Part shown: piece after piece, positions 48,275 to 62,164 of the stretch
Layout of the letters: each line of letters starts with the position of its first letter
Numbering within the stretch: position 1 is the stretch's first letter
Source: Lactarius indigo
Taxonomy: Eukaryota > Basidiomycota > Agaricomycetes > Russulales > Russulaceae
Direction: 5' to 3'
Assembly: GCA_025766275.1 (NCBI GenBank)
Contig: JAFKAC010000068.1
Coordinates: 62,001-126,000 of the forward strand
Length of the DNA: 64,000 bases
Position numbers and translations under genes: made by a program
The notes under the pieces: model-generated
What the model was told of the DNA's origin: nothing
The model's input: the letters and a program-made list of their open reading frames with translations, nothing else
Database searches by the model: none

Positions 48275-48419
48275 CGTGTCGCAGGCAGAACGACAACACA
48301 CCACACGAATAGTTTCTTCACGAAGGAACATGGCAGTGAGCCTTTTGTGTGCAGGAGCCACTGTTTCTTCGATCAAACGATTGAGGTCTACACAAGTTCC
48401 ATCTTGTCACATCTCCTGC

Positions 48420-49265
48420 CTCCTTGCGAGAAGTAGTGCGCTGATACCGAAGAGGCTGGAGTTGATGATCGGTACAATACGGTGCACATGTCGACCTAAA
48501 CGAGAAGAGACGACGGACCTGCCAAAGTCCATGCCAAAGTCCATGACGGGCAGGCGCTCCTCGGGCTTGAGTTCGCCCTAACTTGGTCTTGGCTACACAG
48601 AATATGTGCCAAGACAGAACGACCAGAAGGACAGCGGTAGATACCGATGAAAACGATCGGGAACGACTCAAACCAGATGCGGTAAAGAAAGATTTGTAAG
48701 ACCGATAAAGACGTCGATGATCGGATCGTAGAACGGGGATCTCGGAAGCTGACTTGACGAAAATGCTTGACGCGGACGATAGAGGATATTGGCTGATAAC
48801 ATCTCCGAGGAGAAGGAGAAGAACATGACGAAGGTGGCACCAGAGAGCCGCTAATTTTTGATGTGGGTGTCGAAAGTGGTGCCAAACCCCAACAAGCGGA
48901 CACGGCCGAGGCTCGGTGGCTGATTAAAAGGCTCTAAATCATCGGAGGCCCACTTCGGACACCAAAACCGGTGATCGTCTCTCCACCCATTGCAAGAATA
49001 GATGGGCGGAAGGCAATTAGCATACCAAAAACGGTAGCAAGAACTGTGGGATGAGGATGAAGGTATAAACCAAACATGCGACCAATTTGGGGGTCTCATT
49101 AGGCCTCGTTCGCTCAGAGGACCCCAGGGGATCGGGTCTGCGCGTTTTTGTTTGGATCAGGAATCAACTTGAAGGGACAGAACAGTCCGTAGACTGACCG
49201 ATTTAAAGCCCGTAGGTATGGCCGTAAGCACCAGTCCGACAAGCGCAGTGACGTCATTCATGTAA
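48420..49265 (-). pseudogene. MFS transporter pseudogene
   Basis: Diverged and shortened copy of the 52813-54661 transporter in the same orientation. IWFESFPIVFIGIYR and WNGWRDDH-like segments lie in different frames, with deletions between. It lies between oxidase copies 4 and 5, the same oxidase-transporter arrangement seen at copy 5. Confidence 0.8.
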
Positions 49266-49585
49266 TTATGAGGAAAGACTGGGAATCTCCGACTCGGAAA
49301 GTCCGTGTGGGTGGCCCCGTGACAAATACGGTACTTGTAAGTTCAGTAAATACACAATGTCTGTAGTGGTTGACACCTCTCGAGATGCAAACAGCAGCCC
49401 TTCACATAATATGAACCTCTGGCATGACAAGTGGTACACGGAAAAAGTCAGCTTGTCATTTGATATACAAGTAAATAGTCAAACGCGATGCCCTGGTGCA
49501 GTACGAGAGGTTTCGAAGAATGTGGTCACGGGCTGTAAGGAAAAGTGTTCCGAACGTACAAGACAGGGGGTCGAGATAGCATTGC
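49266..49585. other. 3' flank of oxidase copy 5
   Basis: No gene is seen. It includes remnants of the C-terminal coding region that follow the earlier stop of copy 5 (about 49540-49585). Confidence 0.45.
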
Positions 49586-51400
49586 TCAGCCCTTGATGCG
49601 CCGCACAATCTGCGCACCTATCGCTTCGCCCTCGAAATATGCTCCATGCAAGTACCCTGTGGACACCATCATCAGCACCACATGTTACAGAAATTTCCGA
49701 AATGAAAAGGAAATAACATACCAAAGTACTTCTCACTCATCGCTTCCCCTGCAAACCATAAACGTCCAATTGGCGTACGCAAGTTAATGTGGTGCTGCGG
49801 GACGATGCTCGCTGGCCAGGTGCTGTAGCTTCCGCGATAGAGTGGGTCACTGAACCAGCGCGGGAAGAGGAAAGCCGTGGGCTCCGGGATGGACACCCTC
49901 GGGAACATCGCTCGTAGTACTTGCATCACCTCGGACTGGACCTGCGCGTCGGTCATCGCCTCGATACGTTTCGAATAGTCACCCTGAAACGCAGGTTAGC
50001 TGTATTCTGACCTGTGTTTGTAGGAGTTAATGCTACCGTGACAGTGGCAAAGATGACACCCGAACCGGGCGCGAAACCGTCGATGTCAATGCTTTGCCAG
50101 ATGGGATATCGCCCTCGTTCATTGTCGGCATAGACAGCGAACTTACAACGCGACGTCAGCGCGCTTTACGTAGATGGGCGTGACACCGACCTCCGTGTCG
50201 AACCAGAACTTTTGAGGAAACTGAAGAAAAATCTTAGTGTACGTTGCCTGTGGGCGGTCATAGTCACTGTTTGTCTCTTTTCCATATATGGAGCCCTATG
50301 CGGTACCATAGTCAGGCTATGGATTGCCTCAACCTTCCAGTCTGGCAGCGGTGGATAGAACCGAACATCGTCATGTTGTAGTACACCAAGACTGAACGTG
50401 CAGATAGCAAACTGCGCGGTCAACATTGTCCCATCCGTGAGTGTGACCAAGACCTCCGAGTCGGAATACTCAATTGTCGCGACAGTGGCTTGGAGGCGGA
50501 CCTGTGACTGCTTCAGGAACTCTTCTGCCTCTGCTTGAATGAGGTGCTTGATCCCACGCTGATCGATCGAGAGTAAGTTATCTTCTGAGAAGCCTCCCTG
50601 ATCTACGTTATACGTGAAGTTACTTCCCTGGGAACAGTGTGACTTATCAGTCGTCCGCAGCCCATCACTGGATATCACCAATGACGCACCCAGGCAGAAG
50701 CAAGGAAAGATGATTGTTCTGGCGTCTGTGCGTATGTGAAGTCGAAGGCGAAGTACTCGGAAGCCATTTCGTGTGGTGTTTTAGGCCTCTGGCCAATCAG
50801 AGCGTAACCTGCACGCGCCGTCGAGTCTACGAGGTTCTCAGTGAGCTGTCTACCAGCCGCGACCGTAAATTTCGTAAACGCATCCATCGCGTTATGGACG
50901 ACGTCCAAGTAATCCACTGGTCCATTTACGTCATAAGTTGCTGCACGCTTTCCGGTTAGACATTTCTGCGAGAAAGGAGGTTATCAAATTGACGCACTTA
51001 TGCTCGTATGTGCATCACTCTCGACAGTGTTGAGGTCGTGTTTGAGCACCAACTCGAAGATCGGGTTTGCGGGATATCCTTCTTCCTGAGTGCCGTGGAT
51101 CCAGTTTGCACCGAGCTCGACGGTCAGCTGGTGATTGGGAACGCCGAATGTGGTGCTGCGCATACGACCGCCAAGTTCATCTCGTGCATCAATGATGACG
51201 AAATCGGTGATCCCCTGTTTGGCTAACGTGCGCGCTGCAATGATGCCCGCGACACCCCCTCCGAGTATAAGTACCTGAGTATCTGGCACATGTTGGGCCA
51301 ATGGTGCCCCAGAGCCAGAGACTGGAACAGGTCGTGGAAACGCAACTACAGAACCTACGAGTGGGTACAGTGCCGCAGCACGAAGCAACAAAGAGAACAT
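49586..51400 (-). CDS. Secreted flavin amine oxidase (polyamine oxidase type), copy 5, intact
   Basis: Exon 1 is 51400-50998 and exon 2 starts at 50965. The rest follows copy 1's intron layout with usable splice signals and no frame break. Features are a signal peptide (MFSLLLRAAALYPLVGS), FAD motif VLILGGGVAGIIAARTLAKQG with DARDELGGRM, GANWIHGTQ, GSNFTYNVDQGGFSEDN, and LWFAGEAMSEKYFG followed by HGAYFEGEAIGAQIV. A TGA after RRIKG ends it about 20 residues before copy 1, after the FAD-binding region, so activity may survive. Its neighbour upstream in transcription is the intact transporter at 52813-54661. TATA word and conserved upstream block are present. Confidence 0.82.
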
Positions 51401-51571
51401 CGTGTCGTGTAACGTCGTGCTCAGCAAGGGAACCAGAACTATGCCTTAGGAAGGATCTGGAAGAAGAGTGACCCCAGAATTTCTTATATGTATGTGGGAG
51501 TTCCTGCTTCCAGAAAGTTGTAACAAGCGAGTGCGAGCACAAGATGTTTACACAGGTCTCATCTTGATGTG

Positions 51572-52812
51572 CGGTGGAACCAAATACCACCGGCTTCCAT
51601 GAAAATTTCTCGCATCAGTACTGTACATCAGTAAAAACCGGCCTTAGAGAGGTAAGACGGTCTATTACTGTGCCAATGCTCGGGAAAGAGTTAATGCACT
51701 GGTGGTTTCGGTGGTGCGAGAATCTAGTTCCAGTGATACGCCATGATGCCCTTTGTGGCACTGGTTGTCAACCCACCCCATTCTGGGGACGAGTCACAAG
51801 CTCGAACGAATTTAAAAACCCTTTCGGTGCCAGTACAACTCTTATCGCACACGGGACCAGCCAAAAAAAAAAAGCTTTCTCAGTCCGCAAATATGGGGAT
51901 CAGGGGACAATTGCCAGTGAACGGGTCTTGTAAAGCCTCGGAGATGTTGTGATGGGATCAATTGCCTGCCACTTTATCGCCTTCCTTCTTTTTAGCCGTT
52001 TTCGTATCGATGGGACAGTTTCTCAAATAAGTAGACCGGGGTAGACGGGGTTTTGGGAAGGCACCAGTAGAAATGCCTTTTTCTGTGAAATGTTTCTGAA
52101 ATAATAATAAACAGAAAAAATATGATAAAGGTTATGTTTTTCCGATCAGATCTCGGATAATTGGTTATCTTCTTTCTCTGCTCAACCCGACTTCCCAACT
52201 CAATTTTTTTTTGGGAAAGCGCTCCATCGATATCAAAACAGCATGAAGTCCACGGCCACGGATAGACCTGACAAATATGTATGACGAATCGAAACAGAGA
52301 GCACTCAGCATTAATCTTTCGAATCGACACACAAATCTACTGAGAATGCGTTTGTTTTGTTCTTTTTTGTTCTACTTCCTTTTTTCCACTATCAGAGATC
52401 TAGTTCTTAAGTTTCAAGCTTCAATTCTCATTTCCCATCTTCTCTGCGCATGCAATTTTGTTTCTTAATCTTTTGGAGTGATTATACTACGAGTGATAGC
52501 ACTACTACGGAACTCGATCGTTCCTTCCCTCCCCTCTGTGCAGAAAGTGATCTGCTAGATGCAAACTACCGGACTGCAACGTAAAGTAGAATAATTAAAT
52601 CTGCAGAAATTAGCATGAAAAAGATATAGTAGGTTGTGAGGTAATCAATCTAAGGATCATGAAATGTGACACGCTACAGTGCAGATCCAGACCCAGATGC
52701 GGGGTATATGTTATATAGAGTGCTCTACAGTTTTCAGGGTGAGAACCAAGGGAGAATAACCAAGCCACTTTCCGTGACGATGAACCACTGACAAGAGGGT
52801 GGCGTCGACGGT
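51572..52812. other. Spacer between oxidase copy 5 and transporter 1
   Basis: Contains T-rich and AT-rich low-complexity DNA (52070-52480), the distal oxidase promoter and the transporter 3' UTR. No gene is supported. Confidence 0.45.
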
Positions 52813-54661
52813 CTAATCGTAGTCGTGGCGCGCGCGCTTGCTCGCCATTCGGATGTGCTCTCCATACTTGTAAAGCAAAATTGGAATTGGAATGAAGGCA
52901 CACGAAAGAAGTGCCAGGAGTGTGCTTGCCCATCCGACACCGAGGTTGCGATACATAGCCCCGGCGAAGAGAGGGAACCCGGCGCCAAACATGGACCGAA
53001 TAAAGTCGTTTCCAGCGAGCACGCTAGCAGCATACGTGGGGTAAGCGTCCGCGAGATAGTTCAAGACTGCGTTCTGTTAGGGTTGTACGATCAGAAGTCA
53101 GTCATTGTAAGCAATTGACAAAATGGCACTCACGAAAAGGAGCAGTGCAGCCATGCCGAATAGGCTTGAACCCATAATCGGGACAATCCAGTGCACGCTC
53201 GCCCGAGATGTCCACCCAAACCAGAACAGACAGACGGGGACGATGAATGCGCCAACTATCGCGATGGGCATCCGCTCCTCGGGCTTCAGTTCGCCCTTTT
53301 CGTTATACTTGGGCTCTTGCACGTAATACAAGTAGGCGAAGAACGGAGGTATGAGTATGAAGACGCCGACGAAAATGCCGAGGAAGGACAAGCCGAGCAT
53401 CTGCTCGCGCCAGTGATAGATGCCGATGAAAACGATCGGGAACGACTCGAACCAGATGTAAAGGAGGGCGTATATTAGACCGATGTAGATGTTGAGGACG
53501 AGGACGATCGGCTCTTGGAAGTTGAGAGCGAATGGGCGAATAAGGATGTCGACGGCAACATCTCGGGGCGTCATAGTTGCCGCCGCGATCTCGGAAGCTG
53601 ACTTTATCGACGGATTTCCTGTCGCCTTGCGAAGACGCTTGGCCCGACGGTACAGGATGTTGGCTGCGGACGTCTCTGGAAAGAAGAAGAATAACAGGAC
53701 AAGCGTGGCACCAGAGAGCCACATGATCTCCCAAATCGTCCAACGCCAGCCTTCGACGTGGGCAGCGAAGCCACCGACCAGCGGACCGAGGCTCGGTGCG
53801 CAGGTGGCGAAAAGGCCCCAAAGCGTCATTCCGTAAGCCCGTTTCTTCGGGGCATACATATCGGCGATGGTTGCTCCACCCGTTGCAAGAATCGGCGAGC
53901 CGAAGAAACCGGTAAGAAACCGGAAGGCCATGAGCATACCATAATTGGTAGCAAGGGCTGTGGGCACTTGTAACACGACGAACATGATGAGGGTGAAGAT
54001 GTAAACGGGCATGCGACCAATTTGAGGGATTTCGCTCAAAGGAGCCCAAACCATCGGACCTGCATTGATTTGGGTCAGAAGACAAGGAGGGATATCTGAC
54101 ATGACAGTCTGTTATACTGACCAAGTCCATAACCAGCTACAAAGGTTGTTAGTCCAACAAGAGCGGCGACGTTGCTGACGTGGAACTCTGAAGTAACGCC
54201 GGATAAGCCAGCGGTGTAGATGGCAGAGCCAAGGTACACGGCAAAAGTCAGAAGGCACGTCTGGAACATGACCCATGCCTTCTTCCCACTCGACCAGTTC
54301 TGCGGGTTCTAATAATACGTGTGAGACATTGCATTCTCGACGAGAACAAACTCATACGCACATCTGGATCCGTGGGCCCATACCAATCCACCAGTAGAGT
54401 ATCCGGACCCTTCTCTGGATCTACCTTGGCTGGGGTATTGGCAATGACGGTTGTCTCCGAAACTACCGACCTGACGTCAGGACTGGGGACATCATTAAGG
54501 GTGGGTGGGTCGGATTTTCGTGGCGACGTCTGTGTTTGACGCTTGCTTTGCCAGATAGCTGGAAGTTCCTTCTCGTCTGGGTGGGAGAAAACTCGTGACC
54601 CAAACGCCAAGCGGATGGCATAGGCAAAGAAGGTATCGTGGAATGCCGCCGCTACGGACAT
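52813..54661 (-). CDS. MFS transporter, DHA1 family, Tpo1/Flu1-like, copy 1
   Basis: Four exons, 54661-54362, 54308-54122, 54059-53134 and 53073-52813, give 557 residues. A hydrophilic N-terminus ends in DTLLVDWYGPTDPDNPQNWS, the entry signature of fungal DHA1 drug/polyamine exporters. Membrane helices include AWVMFQTCLLTFAVYLGSAIY, FTLIMFVVLQVPTALATNYG and MLGLSFLGIFVGVFILIP. GFFGSPILATGGATIADMY and AYGMTLWGLFATCAPSLGPL are family blocks. About 12 helices are expected. A long cytosolic loop (RRAKRLRKATGNPSIK) separates the halves. Relatives export polyamines or toxicants at the plasma membrane. Pairing with amine oxidases favours a polyamine or amine substrate, but this is unproven. Confidence 0.87.
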
Positions 54662-55963
<1,302 letters not shown>

Positions 55964-58179
55964 AACGTGGTTCCGAACGAGTCGACACGTTGACAGATCG
56001 ATTGCATTAGTAACGCAACGTCAAATCGGTAATACTGTAATTTCGTCCTGTTTTTCTTGCTGCAAAGCCAGAACTGCCAAATCCCTTCTGTGCTTTGACC
56101 TGTACCTAACTCTATTTCTTCCGGGGAGACTATATTGTATGTATGACTAGCCATACACACTCATTCTTTCCCACGGCACTCGCTTCCATTCGCTCCTCTT
56201 GGCGTCCAGGGAGTGAAGATGACCCGGAGCATGTCGCCTGATTTCCTCGTATCATGGGTTGTCAAACCGAATCTATGACAAGAAGCACCAGTAACTTAAG
56301 ATCGCACGTCATTCCGAGCACGTGCACCTTCGTTTTTGTGCCACAAGCAACGAAGTTTCTATAGATTCCAACGGCACGGATCCTACCCCTTGTTAACGCA
56401 CAACAGGGAGAGTACTTTCAACTTGAGGAGAGATACGAACACAAGAGAGGGAGTAGCTGTAAACCTCGATGACGCACCTCAAGCCCGGGCGCTCCTGCTT
56501 TCGATTAGACTCAGAACAACGGCATCGGGAATTGCCATTCCGTGAGAACGGAATGGAAAGTGGACGCGTGGAAAGGGTGCAGGCTCATTCGCTGCAAACA
56601 TATTGTGGGGATTACGCGATGTATGCAGCTAGGAGGGCATACATATTGTATGAAAGGTAAAGAACTTCTGTGAGGGACGAAACGTGCCACGCGAGCGCAT
56701 TGTGCCCGGTGGAGTACATCATCTCGTTCTCAACATGATGGGTTCTGACACGGCATGCCTCATGGAAACACCTCACTGGTGCTTGCCTTATGTGATATGC
56801 CAAGGGGCAACGCAATGATAGGGACGCGGCGAGGCACCCATGCTGATGAACGAATCCGGACTGGCCCGAACGGTGCTCTGGCCATTCAGGGAATATTGCT
56901 TGCCGAAAACGCTTGCGCGGTGTTGAGCCGCACGGCCGCTCACTAAGCTGGCGCTTCAACCAACTTATTCAGTCATCGCGACATTGGGGGGGTCCCGCTG
57001 CCCCGTCATATAACCGTGGTGGCGTCATGAGTCATCACCGAATCACCACGCACCCACACACGCTGCTGTCTCTGCTCCACCTCAGCCCTCAGAGGGACTG
57101 ACTGGAGAAATGGCTTCGAGCAGGGTCTGCAAAAACTCGAAACGCCTCCACCCCACCCCAAGAATAGGGTATTCATCCATGTCGAGCCGAAACATCGTAC
57201 CACACAAATAACACTCACCTTGATGAGTATTTGAACGCCAGGGAGAAGAGTAGTCGAAGGTAAGGTAGCACTGGTCCTACGTGGTGAACTGGGATAGCGC
57301 CACTCTTAGAAGACAAGACCGTCCCATGACATTCTTTCAGAGCGCGCAGAAATGCATCGTCACGCGTCACCGTCCAATTGGCCGGGGGAGAATCAAGGGA
57401 GAATCTAGAGAAGGGCCACTAGTGCGTCTTGCGCCACGTCGCCCAGTGTTCGAAAGGAAACGAGGTAAGAACGAGGATGACCGCGGGTTCAATCGAGTGA
57501 GGGCGACCGATATCTGGCCAAATCCACTACCACATGCCATGGTGACAATCGAAGATGAACCTGAGAACCCGTTCGGTGCACCTCTTGTCGCGCGCAGCAT
57601 CTGTGGCCATGGCGATAGGCCGATAGCCACACACAGAAATCGGAACCGAGTAAGTTAACAGAGGTCAAAATCTGACACAGCGTGTGATGACCACGTGATG
57701 CTGATGTAAACCGGCCCGGGACGGGTGGAAACAACAAAAAAAGGTTAGTATCAAAATTATATTTCTGCACCCCCCTTGGTTGGTAATCTCATCACTGTAC
57801 TGTACTTTACCGACTGCTCGCCCTAGTAGGGGCGAGAAAGACGGGATATAGGTAATATGAAAACCAATTCTGGTAGAACTGTACGAGTAATACTGCTGCA
57901 AGTGGTAACGCCACTTTGTCCCTGTCTCCTCAAGGCTCCCCCTTCTGCCGAAAGCGATTGGCGGTGTGAGAACGAGGACTACGGGACTACAACATGAAGT
58001 AAAAATAATTAAATTACATGAGATAAAGCAGGTAGTGAGGCAATCCCAGCATAATGCAGGGTATGCTGATACAGGTGCTCTGAGGATTCCGTGGGGAAAA
58101 CCAGGCGGGCATAAACCGATCATGGTGTCAAAGTGGCAGAGAACCCGCTTTTAATGGCGACGAACATGCATATGCGTGT
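55964..58179. other. Gene-poor region with diverged duplication
   Basis: The stretch 56160-56580 matches 60805-61230 in scattered blocks (CACTCGCTTCCATTCGCT, TTTTTGTGCCACAAG, AGGAATTG/GGGAATTGCC). It therefore belongs to the duplicated transporter unit. A minus-strand frame near 57490-57650 has no recognised family. No gene is supported. Confidence 0.45.
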
Positions 58180-60035
58180 CTAGTCGTAGTTGTAGTCGTG
58201 GCGGGCGCGCTTGCTCGCCATCCGGATGTGCTCTCCATACTTGTAAAGTAGAATAGGGATAGGAACAAAGGCGCACGCGAGAAGTGCGAGAACCGTGCTC
58301 GCCCTTCCGACACCGAGGTTGCGATACATAGCCCTGGCGAAGAGAGGGAACCCGGCGCCGAACATAGATCGAATACAGTCGTTTCCGGCAAGCACGCTAG
58401 CCGCGTAGGCAGGATAGGCGTCGGCGAGGTAGTTCAAAACTGCGTTCTGTCATGGTAGCACGATCAAAAGTCAGTTTGTACTGTAAGAGAGCATTGACAA
58501 AACAGCACTCACGAAAAGAAGTAGTGCCGCGATACCGAACAGGCTAGAGCCAATGATCGGGACAATCCAGTGCACGCTTGCTCGCGATGTCCATCCGAAC
58601 CAGAACAGACAGATAGGGAGTATCAACGCACCAACTATCGCGATGGGCATCCGCTCCTCGGGCTTTAGTTCGCCCTTAGTGTTGTACTTGGGCTCTTGCA
58701 CGAAATATAGGTATGCGAAGAAAGGAGGTATGATCACGCAGGTGCCGATGAGAATTCCGAGGAAGGACAAGCCGAGCATCTGCTCGCGCCAGTGATAGAT
58801 GCCGACGAAAACGATCGGGAACGACTCGAAGAATATGTAAAGAAGGGAGTAGATGAGAGCGATGTAGATGTTGAAGATGAAGACAATCGGCTCTTGGAAG
58901 TTGAGGGAGAACGGGCGAATGAGGGCGTCGACGGCAACATCTCGGGCTGTCATAGCCGCTGCAGCAATCTCGGAAGCTGACTTTATCGACGGATTTCCTG
59001 TCGCCTTGCGAAGACGCCTGGCTCGACGGTAGAGGATGTTGGCTGCGGATGTCTCCGGAAAGAAGAAGAATAGCAAGACGAGTGTGGCACCAGCGAGCCA
59101 CATGATCTCCCAAATCGTCCAACGCCAGCCTTCGACGTGGGCAGCGAAGCCACCGACCAGCGGACCGAGGCTCGGTGCGGAAGTAGCGAAAAGGCCATAA
59201 ATTGTCATTCCATAAGCCCGCTTCTTCGGAACGTAAAGGTCGGCGATAGTCGCTCCACCCGTTGCAAGAATCGGCGAGCCAAAGAAACCGGTAAGAAACC
59301 GGAAGGTCATGAGCGTACCATAGTTGGTAGCAAGAGCTGTGGGAACTTGCAACACGACGAACATGGCGAGGGTGAAGATATAAATGGGCATGCGACCAAT
59401 TTGGGGGACTTCGCTCAAAGGAGACCAAACCATCGGTCCTGTAATGGATTCTGGATCAGAAGAAATCCGATATAATGATGTGTTATACATACCAAGCCCG
59501 TAACCGGCTACAAAGGTTGTTATTCCGGCAACGCCGGCGACGTTACTGACATGGAACTCTGAAGTAATGTCAGATATGCCTGCGGTATAGACGGAGGCGC
59601 CAAGGTATACGGCGAAAGTCAGAAAGCACGCCTGGAACACGACCCATGCCTTCCTCCAGCTCGACCAGTTCTGCGGATTCTGATCCCATGTGTGAGATAA
59701 GGACACAACAAGAACCAGCTCGTACATACGTCCGGATCCGTTGGGCCATACCAATCTACCAGCAGGGTATCTTGGCCTTTCTCTGGATCTGCGTTGGCTG
59801 GGGATGATGCGATTGTGGTCACCTCAGAAACCATCGACGTGACCTTAAGGTTGCCAGTGGAACCGTCATTAAGGGTGAGCAAGGGGGATTCCCCTGGCGA
59901 GGCAAATGTTAGACGCTTGCATTGCCAGCATTCTGGAAGCTCTCTCTCATCAGGGTGAGGGAAAACTCGTGACCCGAACGCCAAGCGGAGGGTATAAGCA
60001 AAGAAGGTATCGTGAAATGCAGTTGTTACGGGCAT
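58180..60035 (-). CDS. MFS transporter, DHA1 family, Tpo1/Flu1-like, copy 2
   Basis: Exons 60035-59730, 59679-59493, 59438-58513 and 58446-58180 mirror those of copy 1, with identical lengths for exons 2 and 3, and give 561 residues. Shared blocks are DTLLVDWYGPTDPDNPQNWS, FVAGYGLGPMVWSPLSEVPQ, GFFGSPILATGGATIADLY and HWREQMLGLSFLGI. The C-terminus has the basic tail MASKRARHDYNYD. The proteins differ mainly in the hydrophilic N-terminus and in helix edges, so both appear under selection. It is a tandem paralogue of copy 1 and is presumed to sit in the plasma membrane. Substrate is inferred only. Confidence 0.87.
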
Positions 60036-62056
60036 CTAGAAGAGTCAGATCTAGATAGAGATGTGGAGAAGAGATTGTCCGGTGGGAGAGAACGAGTCTA
60101 AGTTTTGAGTCCATCTCTGGTGGTTAAATAATGAAACTCTCGGTCGAAAACGGCGTTTGTGAGGGCTATGTATAGATGCGTAGACTCGTTATACGTTCGG
60201 CAAGAGTCATGGCAGTGGATATGGATAGGCTGCCTACATGCGCCCATTAATTATTTTCCTTTTTTGTCCATGGTTAAATATTCAACTTGAGATCGGACTT
60301 TGCTTGTGCAACTCCGTCACGGTAAGTATAACCCTTGTGCCGTGTACCTCACTTAGGGTGAATACTAACAACAGCCGGATCCAAGACTGCTCGCATAAGG
60401 TCACTGGGTTACTAGTTGGTGTACTGCTCAAGTGTGTCTGATAGTACTAAGGAAACGCCAGTAACCTTTTTTTTTTTTTCCTGACCCATCTGTGCCCGAC
60501 TTCGATGCCAAACGCTACGTGCTCAGAAAATACTCGTGGTATATGTCACGATGCGACGTGGAGGTACGCTTCTACGTCTAAATCCTCTGTAGTGCTAGCG
60601 CGATTTTTGGCCCGGGCCTACCACCTGGCGCCACTTCTTCACAAGTCAGCCGGAAATCACAATACGGTACCAAGCCTTGACAACTCGACTGCTGTAGTAG
60701 CGCAGTCCTGGAATCGCAAATCCTGGGCGTGTCGTATATACTGCTCGGACCTGCAACACTATCTCCGGTGGCGGAAGTATAAAACCGGCTTGCTAGCTAC
60801 GCATGCCCGCTTCTTCCCGTGGCACTTGCTTCCGTTCGCTGTGCTTGGCACCTGGAGAAATGGACGTAACTGATTTAGAGCGTGCTACCCGATCTCTCCT
60901 CACGCTAGTGGTTTCCCACTGATTTGGTGGCTGGAAGCCCTGGTGCTTAAATCACACAGCATTCTGGTTACATACGCCCTCGTCTTTGTGCCAAAGGTTA
61001 TGACTACGTGGTTCACTCATCTTTGGGGAGCCAGGAAGGCGTACATATTGCCATCAAGTAACGAAATTCACAGAGAAAAGGAGGACATTGTCTCTGGCTC
61101 TTGGGTTGTTTTGGCATAGTGTTCAAAGGCCTGCAACAGCCATGAATCTCACCCGTTCTCAACTCGGGTCAAAAATGATGGCCATCAGGAATTGGCAGCC
61201 TCCATGCGAACGGAGTTGAATGGTGGGTCAAGGAAGGCATCACGGACTCTTGTGATGGGCGAAGGTACATGGAAGCATCGCGCGTGCCCCTCCGCGTGTG
61301 GACGCATCGTGCTCGGTGTCTGCGGCAAATTTACGTCTCCTCCGTCCTCGATACCTGGACACTGACGCTGTGCATACTTCGAGAGGAAGTGTCACCAGAG
61401 CCTGTCTCATGGAATTTACTGTCAAAGGTAAGCGAAGAATTCACACAAATCACGCGGCAAGGTTCCGATGCCAGTCCGGACGTGATTGGCTGTACTCTGG
61501 CTTGTTATTACTCGATTAGACTGCACAGCGCCTCGAGGTAAGTGTATCCATGTAGCTGGTAAAATCACCCTCCACAATGCAAAGATCTACTCGGTGATCT
61601 ATACCACCCTGTCGGACAACGCCCCCCATGTCGGGAAAACGAAACGTGATTAAAAGTAATTTATTGTACTGCCGTACGGGAATCAGTGTGCGCTGGGTCT
61701 GCTGGTCCCGGCTACCAATACTGTGCCATTAGCCGCCGTGAGTTGCTTTGTTTGTTTTCCTGTTGCTGGACTCTAAGGACTCTAAGCAGCGTCGGAGCCG
61801 GGTTGACCGGACAAGGTCCGACGATGAGGTGAGATCGGCTGCTGTATGAACTCTCTTTTCCCCTTTTCCAGTCCTTTGACACCGGCACGTACCATACCTC
61901 TGTACTGTATGTTCGCTTCAATAACACTTGGTGTCGGCTTCCATTGACCCTTCAAAGGCCTGAACTTCCGGCTCCAGTCTGGGCATCAGCGTTATGATAT
62001 ATTACCGGACGTTGGAAATTCGGTAGGCCACCGAAAGCTAGACTGCCATTGTCGCT
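60036..62056. other. 5' flank of transporter 2 and gene-poor region
   Basis: Includes a T run (60467-60479), the partner of the 56.2 kb duplicated segment (60805-61230) and short frames without family. No gene is supported. Confidence 0.45.
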
Positions 62057-62164
62057 GCATCAGGAAAAACCTACTTTGATAATTTCCATATTGACGAGCA
62101 AGAATTATTGACATCTTAATTATTATCAATTATCACGATTATCATAGGAGGTTTTTCCTGATGC
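62057..62164. mobile_element. Foldback (MITE-like) element, 108 bases
   Basis: 27-base inverted arms at 62057-62083 and 62138-62164 (GCATCAGGAAAAACCT at the outer end) differ at two positions. They enclose an AT-rich 54-base centre. It has no coding capacity. No convincing target-site duplication is visible, so assignment to a transposon class is open. A structured RNA or cruciform is the alternative. Confidence 0.6.

Noticed and set aside
53303..54130. Long second minus-strand frame inside transporter 1, also seen in transporter 2 (58676-59428)
   Set aside because: Shadow frame caused by GC-rich coding sequence; it lacks membrane helices and has no independent start.
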